From contig JANTQA010000010.1 of NCBI GenBank assembly GCA_027625915.1, forward strand, positions 1,426,001 to 1,490,000: DNA of 64,000 nt, given 5' to 3'. Source of the stretch: Anaeramoeba flamelloides (lineage: Eukaryota > Metamonada > Anaeramoebidae). Each line of letters starts with the position of its first letter. The stretch's first letter is position 1. Below the pieces are notes generated by a model. It did not search any database, was not told the origin of the DNA, and saw nothing but the letters and a program-made list of their open reading frames with translations. This document shows positions 11,701-21,742 of the stretch, one piece after another. The translations under genes were made by a program, and so were the position numbers.

Positions 11701-11861
11701 CTGAAATAAAACAAATAGTTCATGTTGTCAAACACTTTCAAAATAAAATTACTCAATTTGAGGATTACTATTCAATAAATGAATTATTTATTCCTCATGT
11801 TCCTTCTTTTTTATCTTATAACAAAAACAAATTAAATAAAATATCAGAATATATATATTAA
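8761..11861 (+). pseudogene. CACTA/Tnp2-like transposase with N-terminal C2H2 finger, decayed
   Basis: Exon 1 (ATG 8761 to 9079) carries one C2H2 finger (CLQCGKLF, HISCYH) and a pure Lys-Glu tract, then a GTAAGG donor at 9080. The acceptor ATTTTAG at 9699 restores frame into PNFDRFINEFDEMWIEFYIL and an SSAQAEKILHFIEKFF helix. After two or more frame shifts the core follows: LLFLIGFYYDDF (about 10212-10247, probable first catalytic Asp region), GGLYMFIDNL, FLISLLPAKTR, GGKKIQGVVSCFVGDTRESF, a CSFCK knuckle, FPICWFHLLLEGL, KIPKGLKRIYKPFGKNH and NLHIFAHHLE. This order matches Tnp2-type transposases as I know them. A C-terminal part near 11590-11861 ends with TAA. At least four frame breaks make it a pseudogene; the 620-base intron contains the SINE-like insert. 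Confidence 0.7.
9225..9500 (-). mobile_element. tRNA-derived SINE-like element inside the transposase intron
   Basis: On the minus strand, a degenerate A box (TATTTTAGTGG, 9492-9482) lies 31 bases from a near-canonical B box (GAGTTCGAATCC, 9450-9439), which is the internal pol III promoter spacing of a tRNA. The cloverleaf is too degenerate for a working tRNA. About 200 bases of unrelated, clearly more GC-rich body follow (for example GGTCCCTCTCCTCTGAATTC and GGAGGACCTCACGG, with GACCTCA repeated), ending in a pyrimidine-rich tail near 9225. Head, body and simple tail fit a SINE. No second copy is visible in the window, so mobility is inferred. Confidence 0.55.
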
Positions 11862-12099
11862 AAAATCAAATAATCTTACAAAATAAAATAAAACTTATAT
11901 CTTTTCTCCGTTTTTTTTTATATTCAGCTTTCAAATTTTTATAGATTTAATTTAATATAAACACATATTTAAAATTCATTTTGAGCTCTATTTTTTTTTA
12001 TTATTTTTTTCTAATATTTTATTAAAAATTTGTTTAAAAAAACTTGTAATTATATTTATATTTTTCTTGTACATAAATTTTCATACATTTTTCATTTGA

Positions 12100-12290
12100 A
12101 TTTATATACTTGAAATTATGTTGAAATTTTATGGAATTTTTAAAGAAAAATTCTTGTATTTTTTGTCATATTTCATCAAAGGAAATTCAATTGAAATTTT
12201 AATGAATATTAAACGAAATTTATTTCCAAAAAAAAAAAAAATGAAATTATATGAAATTTAAATGAAATTTCAATGATTTCATATATATTT
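12100..12290 (+). repeat. Right subterminal motif array of the CACTA element
   Basis: Repeats of TTGAAATTTTA, ATGAAATTTAAATGAAATTT and GAAATTCAATTG mirror the motif cluster at the left end. Confidence 0.55.
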
Positions 12291-12301
12291 GTAGTCATGT
12301 G
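12286..12301 (-). repeat. Right terminal inverted repeat of the CACTA element
   Basis: Ends ATTTGTAGTCATGTG, the inverted copy of the left end. Family H sequence resumes immediately after it. Confidence 0.75.
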
Positions 12302-12535
12302 TTCCAAGAAAATAGTTTTTTTTTTAAATAATATCAGAAATAAGATGAATTTTGAATAATTTCAAAAAATAGAAAAAATGGATCAAACTTTTTGAAAACA
12401 ATAATTCTTTCATGAAAATCTCAGTTATATAAAGTTTTTTTTTTTTGTAGTAATTATTTTTTTACTTCATTTTTCAATTTCAATAGATGTGTAATTTTTT
12501 TTTTCAATTTGCTATTAAATAGAAGATTTTTTAGT
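12302..12535 (+). repeat. Dispersed repeat family H, copy 2, right part
   Basis: Continues the repeat interrupted at 6934: GATGAATTTTGAATAATTTC, then CATTTTTCAATTTCAATAGATG, collinear with 3130-3345 and 34290-34508. Confidence 0.65.
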
Positions 12536-12548
12536 TTACTAATTCCTT

Positions 12549-12788
12549 TATAAGCTTAATTTCAAAAATAGGGGTAGATTTTTCATCAGTAAAAAAATTG
12601 TTTAATTGTTTTTTTTTTTTTTTTTTTTTGAAGAATAAGGTATTTTACTAACGTTGTTTAGAGATAATAACCAATATAGATTAATAAATAAAAATGTTGT
12701 GTTATCATTGTATTTTTTAAAAGACAAATGAAAAAAGAAAAAAATAATAATATAAAAGTTTGCACCAAATTTTGAAATTTGGTTTATA
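12549..12788 (+). mobile_element. MITE family B, copy 1
   Basis: Left end TATAAGCTTAATTTCAAAAA, right end TTTTGAAATTTGGTTTATA, which are inverted repeats of ~28 bases outlined by TATA. The inner consensus (AGATTTTTCATCA, GGTATTTTACTAA, AATATAGATTAATAAATA, AAAGTTTGC) is shared with 18858-19087 and 33521-33955. Confidence 0.75.
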
Positions 12789-12924
12789 TTGTTTTATAAT
12801 GAAGGTATAATTTTATATAATTTCTGGGTAAAAATTTGTTAAACGATAAATATAATTTGTCTAGACTCTTCTTTTTTATAAAAAAAAAAAAGGGGGGGGG
12901 GGGTCTTTTCAAAGTACTAGAGTA

Positions 12925-13123
12925 TACAGTCATGTCCATTTTTACGACACAAACTGTCAAGGAAATTTAAGGCACAGTAAAATCTCAAATTAAGCACATA
13001 TTTTGGAATTTTTTTTTACACTAATTATTTTAGGATAATTTGGATTTGTGCTTTAATTTGAGAATTTTTATTGTGCCTTAAATTTTGCTCAAAGTTTGTG
13101 TCTTAAAAATGGAACTGACTGTA
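12925..13123 (+). mobile_element. MITE family A, copy 2
   Basis: Starts TACAGTCATGTCCATTTTTA and ends ATGGAACTGACTGTA. Near-palindromic over its whole length, with the family A signatures TTTAAGGCACA, TCTCAAATTAAG and their complements. Confidence 0.8.
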
Positions 13124-13654
13124 AAAAAAAAAAAAGAAAGAAATATAAAATTAATGAATCTTTTTAAGGTTTGAGATATTTATTTGGATTTGTTCCATAC
13201 CTAAGTTGTGAACTGGTACTAAAAGGGGGGCATTGTGGAATTGCCTTTCTTTTGATTGACAAAAATACAGAAAACCAAAAAAAATATTTCATAAGAATCC
13301 TTATTGGGAAAAAATTCAATTAAAAAAAAAAGTTTAAAAACATTTACAATTTCAAAAAATCCAAATTTGAAAATAAATTACATGCTAGTTTTTTTAAATT
13401 TCTAAAAAATTAAATTTTTTCAATTTATAACAAAATTTTTTTCTTTAATTACACAATCAATTTAATTCGATTCAAAATAATTTGTGGTTATTTTTTTAAC
13501 CCTCAATAATTTGACAATTCACATATTTTGTAACATTCTTGAGATAATAATAACTCAATTGAAGAAATAAAAAAACCAAAAAAATCTTTGAGATCTCAAA
13601 ATGTGCCATAGATCTACACTTCAAAAACTAACACAGCTGTTTTCAAAATTATAC

Positions 13655-13905
13655 TATTATTTTTCAATTAAAAAATGAAATTGTTTAGTTCACATTCCAA
13701 AATATTTTTCTAGTATATAAGTTGAAGAAAATCCAAAGATCTTTACAACATTGTTTAGAAAGGGTTTTTTTAGACAATAAAATAAACTTCCTGAGTTAAC
13801 TCAAAGACAAAATTTTTTCTCTGATAATTTGATTGTATGAGTAATAAATAATATTCATTTTGGAAAAAGATAACAAAATTTTCAATTTATAATTTGAAAA
13901 TACCA
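13655..13905 (+). repeat. Dispersed repeat family D, copy 1
   Basis: Collinear with 35782-36025. Shared blocks are TTCACATTCCAAAATATTTT, CCAAAGATCTTTA, ACTTCCTGAGTTAACTCAAA and AATATTCATTTTGGAAA. Non-coding, moderately diverged. Confidence 0.65.
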
Positions 13906-14369
13906 GTATCTCACAACCATTGAAATTTGAAATTGAAACCGTTCTTTGGTGGTTTTTTTCGAAAAATTTACTCTTTTTTGATTGTTGATTTTTTGCAGAT
14001 CGATCACACTTCAGGTTGGTTATTTTTTGATAGGTTTTATATACTGATAAAAATTACAAATAATTTTTTTTCCATTTCAGAATGAGTATTTTTCACCTTT
14101 ACGGCTCGACCTTTAAACTAGAAAATTAAGAAACAAAATCAAGACTGTAACAAAAGAGTTTTTGTTGGAATTTTTATTAATTTCAGAATTGTTCTGAAGT
14201 TTTCTTCAAAAGAAATGGTTCTTTGAATGCTTTTTTTTGAAAAAAAATGTTCTCCAGAATTAACAGAATTTGGTTGGTCTTAATCGTAAAGCCCAGAGCC
14301 AATATCATGGTTTCGTTCAAAACCGGTGTCTTGGAATTCAACTATTAATTGGCAATTTGAGTTAATCTC

Positions 14370-14951
14370 TTAGTTTTCCAATTTTTTAGTGAATTCCTCG
14401 ATGGCAAGGTCAATTTTTTTTTGTAGTTCCTCAACACCAGCTTCATTAACGATCGTGACGTTTGATTTCTCAAAGGTTTTAAGTAATTGTTGTGCAAACT
14501 CCTTTTCGGAATGCAATTCACGATCTTCTTTTTCTTTAAATTCCTCAAAGGAGATGCTGACTTCTTCCCCTCTTTTCCTTGCAAGAGCCCTTTTGTATCT
14601 TTGTTCAATTGGGCAGTCGACTTTGATAAAGAGGAAGGGGTACTTGGAGTCGATGAAAACTTGTGCCTCAGATGGGTGCCTGATCGAGTCGATTACCCAG
14701 TTTTTCTTTTCAGTTTGCTTTTCAACATATTCAATCACGCGCTCTGCTAAGATGGCAGACCCAAAATTCTCTCTCAGTTCGTTCCCAACTCTTCTCAAAT
14801 TGTTACGGCTAATTTCTTCGTTTCTCGATCCTAATTCCTCTCGAATCATATCAGAGAGTGACAAAGATCCAAAGCCCTTGTTGTCTTTGAAATGGTCAAC
14901 AACGGTCGTTTTTCCAGAGCAATTTAAACCACATAAACCAACAAAAAACAT
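14370..14951 (-). CDS. P-loop nucleotide/dephospho-CoA kinase-like protein (UPF0200-like)
   Basis: Single-exon gene of 193 residues; the ATG at 14951 directly opens the family N-terminus. A Walker A loop GLNCSGKT lies at residues 8-15. SLSDMIREEL (30-40) and the NELRENFG block (57-64) follow, then WVIDSIRHPSEA (85-96) with Asp88 as Walker B/NMP-binding strand, a RYKRALARKRGEE lid (118-130), SFEEFKEKEDREL (134-146) and the closing strand VTIVNEAG (165-172). This order matches archaeal UPF0200 proteins and the kinase-like domain fused to some bacterial dCMP deaminases. Here no deaminase domain follows. Phosphoryl transfer to a nucleotide or CoA precursor is inferred; the substrate cannot be read from sequence. 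It is probably cytosolic, as no targeting peptide is visible. GC content is above its surroundings, as expected for a conserved gene. Confidence 0.85.
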   Translation of the reverse strand: MFFVGLCGLNCSGKTTVVDHFKDNKGFGSLSLSDMIREELGSRNEEISRNNLRRVGNELRENFGSAILAERVIEYVEKQTEKKNWVIDSIRHPSEAQVFIDSKYPFLFIKVDCPIEQRYKRALARKRGEEVSISFEEFKEKEDRELHSEKEFAQQLLKTFEKSNVTIVNEAGVEELQKKIDLAIEEFTKKLEN

Positions 14952-15058
14952 TCTTGTAAAAAAGTTGTTTAAAAGATAAAAAGAACAATGTAGTTATACA
15001 GATTTTTGAAATAAATAAAAATGGGACGTGTCCAATTTCCAAATTAATTTTTGAGCAA

Positions 15059-15256
15059 ATGAAAGTCCAAAAAAAAGAAAGTATATGTTTCCAAATGCAA
15101 ATTTTAAGAATAAGTAAGATTGATACACTTGGAAAAATTATTAATCAAGAAAAAAAATCAGATTGTGAAACTATATGTGTAGCTTCAAAATTTTACAACT
15201 CTGAAAGTTTAAAACAGTCACCAGATATTGTGGGATACAATAGAACAAAATTGTAA
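15059..15256 (+). CDS. Doubtful small ORF, 65 codons
   Basis: Starts with ATG 108 bases from the kinase gene, divergently oriented, and ends at TAA. Composition is mixed (two Cys, several Asp/Glu/Lys) rather than poly-Phe or poly-Lys, which is why it is kept. It has no recognisable domain, signal peptide or membrane segment. It may equally be a chance frame in the kinase gene's upstream DNA. Confidence 0.2.
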   Translation: MKVQKKESICFQMQILRISKIDTLGKIINQEKKSDCETICVASKFYNSESLKQSPDIVGYNRTKL

Positions 15257-16390
15257 TCCAGTTTATGCATGCTTTCTGTTTTTCACTTTGGAAATTACCA
15301 TTTTACTTTATTTCTTGATCATTTTTCACTTCAAAATTCCTTTCTAAAAAAAACAACAAACTTTTGAAGTTTGCTTTCAGAAAACACAAACAAAGTCCTT
15401 TTGGTTTTTATTTCTGAAGTGGAAAGATTTCATAATATTTGTTGTTAATTTTACTGGTTCTAAATCTGATTTGTCGTTTTGCTTTTTTTTCTTGTTCTTT
15501 TAGAAGACAAAAAGTTTTCCAGCTGTTTTCAAAAAGTGTATTATTCTTCTCACTTTAAGTTGCCTAATTCAGACTTTATTGTATGAGTACCTGAAGCCAA
15601 TACTTTTTTAAAGCATCAGTAATCCTTTTTTTTATTTAAGCTAGTTATAATGTATTTTTATGCTAAATACATCGAAATTTCTTTTCTTCCTTTTGGAGAA
15701 AAATCTCTTTTCAACAAAATCAACACTGACTAATTGTATTCGAGTGGCAGGTGAAATTTCAAAATTTGAAACAGTACAAGTCTAAAGAAGAAAATATCTT
15801 GAAAAAATTTCACTTTTAATACCTATATCATAATAAAAAATGGGGAAAAATTTTCATTACCTTTTTCATTTTTTTTTTTTTTGCTTTTTTAACACGAAAC
15901 TCGTAAAGAAATAGATTAAAAGTTATGTTCTCAATCTATTTGACTGATTTTTTTTGACATCCAATTTAAGGTATATACTTTAGGAACTTTCTATGAACTA
16001 ATCATCCTAAAGAAAATCCATATTTTCTATTGAAAAATGAAAATCGTTAGAACTTATATTGCTTTAAAATTCCAAACACCTGCAAAGTAACTTTGTGTTT
16101 CTAAAACAAAAATGTTGATAAAGGTTCATGTCAGATTTTTGAATCCAAATGATTACTTTTGATTTTAATGGTATTTGAACTTTGAATTGGAGGAAAATTT
16201 CAACTGATTCTCATTTTTTATTCAAGATCTCTTCGAATAATCATTTCTTATTTTACACAATGTATATCATAAAAAAGAACAAACCAAATAAAAAGAGAGA
16301 TCAATGAGTAGAATATACTTTCTTGAATACTCTCATTATAAGAAAAAAACAGAAGGAAAAGTGTAAATTTTTTCCTTTTAAAATTCAAAA

Positions 16391-16593
16391 TATAGTTAGT
16401 TCCATTTACAAAGATACAAACTTACAACTAAATTTAAGGAATAAAAAAATCTCAAATTAAGGCAAACAATTTGGAATTTTTTTTTTTTTACAAATAATTA
16501 TACTAGAATTTGAATATTTTGTCTTAATTTGGGATTTTTATTGTAATTTAATTTTCGTTATTAGTTTGTACCCTTAAAATGGAACTGGCTGTA
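16391..16593 (+). mobile_element. MITE family A, copy 3
   Basis: Starts TATAGTTAGTTCCATTTACA and ends AATGGAACTGGCTGTA. Inner family signatures TTTAAGGAATA and TCTCAAATTAAGGCAAA are present but more diverged than in the other copies, so this is probably an older insertion. Confidence 0.7.
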
Positions 16594-17184
16594 CTACAAA
16601 TCGCCCCACTAACAAACCATTGCTAAATGTTTGCAGATGGTTTACTTTTAATTATTAAGGGGGGATGTATAAAATCAGAAATTAAATTCAATTACTAAAA
16701 TTATTATTCAATTTGATTTAAAAACTAATAAAAATAATCCAGTTAAATCAAAAGATTTAAAAAAAATAAAAATATTTGGGTATTTATTTTTTATAAAATT
16801 TTACATTTAGTTTATAATTTAAAAAAATCTAAAGAAACATATTAAAACTGTAAATAACTATTCTATAACAATTCTCTGAACAATAGTTTAAAAATTAGAT
16901 TATTAAAATCTTTTATAATATTATCAATTGACATATGTATTAGGTATATAATTATGAAATAAAAACTTTAAATTATTTAAATTCTTAGATTAATTCATTT
17001 ATTGCCTAAATATGATAAATAAACAGGAATTAACAAATTCTTATTTACAAAAAAGAATTTAAAATTGTAAATATGATAATTTCAGTAAATAAAAAGAAAT
17101 TTAAATTCAAAAAGTAATTAAGATATTTATTCTCTTCCTTAATGTAAAAAAAAATAATAAAATTTAATCAAAGAAAAAATATAA

Positions 17185-17880
17185 TCAATAAGGGGTCTAA
17201 AGTTTTAATCGAGCTAAAAAAAGAAATATATCAATACGTATATAATGAGTTGTTGAATTCTACAAGATGGAAAGTGTCTTTAGGTTTTCTTAATTGAAGA
17301 AATAAAAAGAAAAATTTAGAAAATTTCGGTCTATGTCTTAATTTTAAAGAAAACAGCCACCTTTAGGTTTTCTTGGGATATCAAAGAATTGATTAAAATC
17401 TTTGATTTATCTCCATTCTTTTAAATTATGGAAAACAGTAGTTAGGTTTTCTCAAGTTTTCTCTTTTTTTGTAATGTGTAATAGGTTTATCTTGGGGGTT
17501 TCTATTTTATCAAGAAAAGTGTTCTAGGTTTTTTTTACTTTAGAAATAAAAAGAAAATTTTAATAAATTTTCGGTTTATTTCAAAAAGTAAAAAAAACCT
17601 AACGAAAATCCATAGTTTTTATAAATAAAACAGAAAACTCGAGATAACTAGGCACTTGATGAAAATCTTTGTTTGATATTTCAAAATTATAGAAAAATAG
17701 AGCAAAATCTATAATTTTCAATTTATTACAAAAAGTAAAAAAAACCTAGGACATTTTCATTATATTTTCTCAAATTGGAAAGAATTCAGTAAAATCAAAT
17801 ATTTCACTCTATTCTTTTGAATTTTGGAAAAAGGTTGTTAACTTTTTTTTTAATATCCCAAATTTAAAAAAGCCGATGCA
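17185..17880. repeat. Family I: cluster of TAGGTTTT/AAAACCTA inverted motifs
   Basis: Five or more TAGGTTTTCT or CTAGGTTTTTTTTACTTT motifs alternate with inverted AAAAGTAAAAAAAACCTA motifs, giving predicted stem-loops (for example 17529-17598). Related stretches occur at 27540-27725 and 59990-60160. It looks like several overlapping short elements; family limits are uncertain. Confidence 0.45.
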
Positions 17881-18857
17881 TTCTAAAACACTCTGCAATC
17901 CCCCCCAGAAAATATTTCACAATAATAAAATATCAAAAATATTTATTTAAAACTCAAAAATTTAAAAGTTATCCCTCAAGTATAACAATTCCAAAAAACG
18001 GGGCAATTTAATAACTGCTTAAATATATATTACTCTGTAATCAATAAAAATTCAATAAACTTTTTTCATCCATGTTTAAAATATAAACAGAAGGGAATTA
18101 TTGAAAATATTGATAACTTTTTATTGGTAGTCTTTCCTCTAAATAAATTATAAGAAATAAATTTTCATGAAATAATTTGAAAAATATGTTATTTATGACT
18201 TTTTTTGATTCATTAATAATTTTGAAATCTATTATTCCACACTTAAATAATCTGAAAGGGAATTTAAGTATAAGAGTATCTAGAGTGTAAACTACACTTC
18301 TCCAAAAATAATAATAATAAATAAATAAAATTTTTCTTTTGAAAAATATTGTTGATTTAGCCTTAAAGTCATCTACAATTATATTTTTTGACTAATTTTT
18401 TTACATGATATTTTAGTATTTATCACATTTTTTAAATAATTATCACAATTTTATTGATTATCGCTATTTTGAGTATATAAAAATAATATTGAATATTGCT
18501 ATTTTATATATAAGGTGATTTGATAGAATTAATTGTGATTTTTAAAACTTTTTTACAGATTGAAAAAGATATTGTCAAAAACTCTAGTTTATCTTCTTTT
18601 TATTTTTAATACATTTAAAGGATATAGCTCATAAATATGATATGTCACAAATTAAAATTTAAGAATTTTGAATTTTAATCATATTTATTGCCCAATTGGC
18701 CAAATGTCTCTTAAAAACCGATTCTTAAGAAAGTATTATTGGTTGACCTTTTCAATGAAAAATGATACTTTGGTTAGTAAAAAAATTCAAATAATTTTCT
18801 AAAAAAAAAAAAAAAAAAAATAGAGTCTTTCATTACTAATTCGAAGGGTGAATTTTT

Positions 18858-19087
18858 TATAAGCTTAATTTCAAAAATAGGGGCAGATTTTTCATCAGAA
18901 AAAAATTAGTTTAATTGTGTTTTTTTTTTGAATAATAAGGTATTTTACTAATTTTTTTAGAGACAATAGCCAATATAGATTAATAAATAAAAATGTTATA
19001 TAATCATTGTATTTTTTGAAAGACAGATGAAAAAAGAAAAAAATAATAATAAAAAAGTTTGCCCCTAATTTTGAAATTTTGATTATA
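18858..19087 (+). mobile_element. MITE family B, copy 2
   Basis: Left end TATAAGCTTAATTTCAAAAA, right end TTTTGAAATTTTGATTATA. Nearly collinear with copy 1, including ATAGGGGCAGATTTTTCATC at the left and its inverted partner AGTTTGCCCCTAATTTTG at the right. Confidence 0.75.
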
Positions 19088-19434
19088 ACGGTTTCAAAGC
19101 TGTAAAATATCTATCTTAAAATTGTATTGGAATTTAGATTAATGTTTTATTATTACAGGTTAGTGAAAAGTTATTCTAATATGTTAATGAGATAATTTTG
19201 AAGTGTCTAAATTTTTAACTTTGAGGTCAAAGTGTATCTAAAAAAATAAACATAGTCATTAGCAGTATTTAAATCTTAATTTAGTTTTCTAAAAAAAAAA
19301 AAAAAAAAAGAAAAGAGAGAATAAAAGATGAAGAAGTGGATAAAAAAATGATGGAAAGAAAAGAATGAATAGGTTTAAAATAATTGTTAGTGATACTTCT
19401 GAAGTCTTCTGATTGAAATAAATTTGTTTTTCGG

Positions 19435-20300
19435 GGTGATCCAAATTTATTTAGTTTTCAGCTCCTGCTTCCTAATTGTATGCTGAGTCAAATTAGTCAA
19501 AAAGTGTTCGATGGTAATATCATAGATTTCTTTTATATTCATTTTTCCTCAATAATTCATATGTATCTTCTTTTTTTTATTATGATTTTTTAAGGTTTTT
19601 GTTTTTTTTAAAGTTGTTTTTTTTTCAGTGCCTTCAAGTTTTTTCATATTTTTTGACAGTCCCAAATAAAGTGGTCTATGTCATCAATTTTTTTGTTACG
19701 GAATGGACATAATTTAGAATTTACTCCCCTTTTCCATCTCTATTTATATTTATATTCAATCCATTACAAAATGATTTTAGTTTGAATAATGTAGTTGATG
19801 ATTTCCAGTTTAAGTAGGGCCTTTTTACTTTGAAGATTTCTGGGACTTGGCTAATCTCAGTGTATTTTCCCAGTTTCATGTTTTTGTACTCTTTGGATGA
19901 ATCAACTTATTCTTGTATTGATTGTGTGCTGACTGAATGAATTTTTTACTCAATTTCAATTTTCAACATGTTTTCCTAATCAATAGCTTGGTTTTATTTC
20001 TGTAAATGGCCTTCGTCTAGGTGATTCAATTTTAGGCTTCTGGTTTATTTATGAAATTATCTTTCTTATTGGGGATCATATTTTTTTGTGTGTGATTTTT
20101 ACTTGTTTCTAATTTGAGTATGTCTGTAGGGATACTCATATTTTTTAACTCTGATTATTGTTTTCATTTTTTGTTAATCCACTATCAATATCTTTGATAT
20201 TGGATTTAGTCAGATTAAATATAAACGATATAGTATTTGTGGCAGTATTACTACCTTGAATAAAGTTGTATTTTGAGCACCATTGGTAATTTTTATTTAA
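19435..20300 (-). mobile_element. Non-LTR retrotransposon (LINE) remnant, 3' end of ORF2
   Basis: More GC-rich than its flanks. Read on the minus strand it preserves, in order: TTLFKVVILPQILYRLYLI (about 20275-20219), matching the post-catalytic thumb segment of LINE reverse transcriptases; KYTEISQVPEIFKVKRPYLN, then TTLFKLKSFCNGLNININRD (about 19806-19747); and LCPFRNKKIDDIDHFIWDC (about 19697-19641), matching the C-terminal CCHC-like knuckle with one Cys replaced. Stops and frame changes separate these pieces. No catalytic core (YADD) is left, so this is a 5'-truncated, long-dead copy; no tail or target duplication was recognised. Confidence 0.6.
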
Positions 20301-21610
20301 AATAGATATATATGTATTTTTTATAATTATCTTTTGCTTTTTATGTTTTTTTTTTGTTTTTGCTCTATCATATTAAGCAAAAAATAGATAGATAAAATAT
20401 GACAAAAGACTATCTCATCAATTATTAATGATCCTTGATATTAGTAAAAAACCCAACAATTTCTGATCAAAAATTTGCATTTTTAAACAAAGATCAATTT
20501 AAAATCATCAATATCAACACTTCAAAGTAGGAAAATATCTTTCTTAAATTTCTCTCCGAATTTAAGTTAGACAAATATATACATGTTATGTCTACAATAT
20601 AGGTTTTTTTTTATTAAATATTTATTTTTTGAAAAAATACTAATGTCATAACAAGAACGTACAAAATCAATTAGATATTTTTAAATAATTAAATAGTTTA
20701 TCTTAGTATTGATTTTTAAAATTAAATCCTAATTGTGGAAATAGTCCGAAAAAACAACTAATTTCATCAAAAGAAAATAAAATTATCCAAGGATATCATT
20801 TTAAGTTAAAAATTGTTGAATAAATCTTGAAAGTGATAAATGAAAAAATAATTCCTTTTGACATTTGTAAATTTAAATTTTAAAATGCTGGAATACTATT
20901 ATTCTAATTTTCTATCTTTAGAATTCTATAAAGGAAAAAAAATAATTTCTTCAAAAATGAAAATTTTTAATTGTGATCATTATTAAATAATGTATTAATT
21001 TATTATTTGAGAATATTTTAATCAGATTGTTTGAGTCCTTTAAACTCATAAGAACTAATACCATTCACTTCCATAGACAACATATTTTAATTAGAGATGA
21101 AACCAAGGTACCACTAATTCCTTAAACTATTGAATATTAAACTAGAAATCCTGTTTATTTAAAAATAAATCAATAATACAATGTCAAATATTAGGATTTA
21201 AAAAAATACATTTTTCAGTTTTTGATTGTTATTAGGTGAAGACATTAACCTCTAGTTTTGATTTAGTTTTCACTAGAAAATATAATTCTTTCACAAAAGG
21301 TTTGGAAAAGAAGTGCAACTTCTCCCAATATTTCTTACTAAAACATATACTTTATATCACATCCTAAGAACAAAATTGAAATATACAAACACCCAACCAC
21401 AGAATAATAGAAAATTATATCCATATTTGGTTTTTGAGATAATTTTTTTATCTTTCGAATGGTACCTTACATTTTGCAAAAAAAAAATTTAAGAAACTTT
21501 TATTTTTTTTAGTTAATCCATAGCTTTCTTTTGAGAATCTTTTTTTCTTCTCTCTTTCTTTTCTACAAATTTTCAATCACTCTAACAAAACTCTTCTTAT
21601 CTACTAAACC

Positions 21611-21616
21611 ATGTAA
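21611..21616 (+). promoter_or_regulatory. Start-stop upstream ORF in the bZIP leader
   Basis: The only ATG in the ~150 bases before the bZIP start is ATGTAA, an initiation codon followed at once by a stop, in an AAACC context. If it lies in the mRNA it would stall or remove scanning ribosomes. Its presence in the transcript is inferred. Confidence 0.35.
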
Positions 21617-21742
21617 TTTCTTACTTTCTTTTTTTGTTATTTAATCCTTCCAAGCAAGCTAATCCTTCCAAAACAAATATTTTTTTTTGATTTATAATTT
21701 TCTTTTTTGGATCTGAAAAACAAAAAGATTAAAAAAAACCTA

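Larger units (their letters stand above)
6935..12301 (+). mobile_element. CACTA (En/Spm)-type DNA transposon, full length, decayed
   Basis: A 5,367-base element. Its left end is CACATGACAACAAAT and its right end is the inverted copy ATTTGTAGTCATGTG (14 of 15 positions match), beginning with CAC as CACTA ends do. Both ends carry clusters of subterminal TTGAAATTT/ATGAAATTT-like motifs (about 6960-7190 and 12100-12290), as expected for En/Spm. It interrupts family H copy 2; two uninterrupted H copies show the empty site. The flanks allow a 2-3 base target duplication (TT or TTC). Inside are a decayed transposase (+), a decayed second gene (-) and a SINE-like insert. Several frame breaks mean it cannot move on its own. 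Confidence 0.8.
12302..14369. other. Gene-free stretch packed with repeats
   Basis: Contains the right half of family H copy 2, MITE B copy 1, an A-run joined to a 12-base G-run at 12892-12903, MITE A copy 2 and family D copy 1. Downstream of the kinase gene nothing else was recognised. Confidence 0.6.
14952..21742. other. Long gene-free stretch, mostly repeats and a LINE remnant
   Basis: Holds a weak 65-codon frame (15059-15256), MITE A copy 3, the family I stem-loop region, MITE B copy 2, the LINE remnant, and at the right end the leader of the bZIP gene. The rest is unassignable A/T-rich DNA. Confidence 0.6.

Noticed and set aside
14389-14979. Plus-strand frame of 196 codons opposite the kinase gene
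   Set aside because: Ser/Phe-rich antisense shadow; the minus strand carries a Walker A motif and complete family layout.
21707-21742. N-terminal extension of the bZIP frame beginning at TTG
   Set aside because: No ATG is present before 21743, and the extra residues are Lys-rich leader sequence; eukaryotic initiation at TTG is unlikely.
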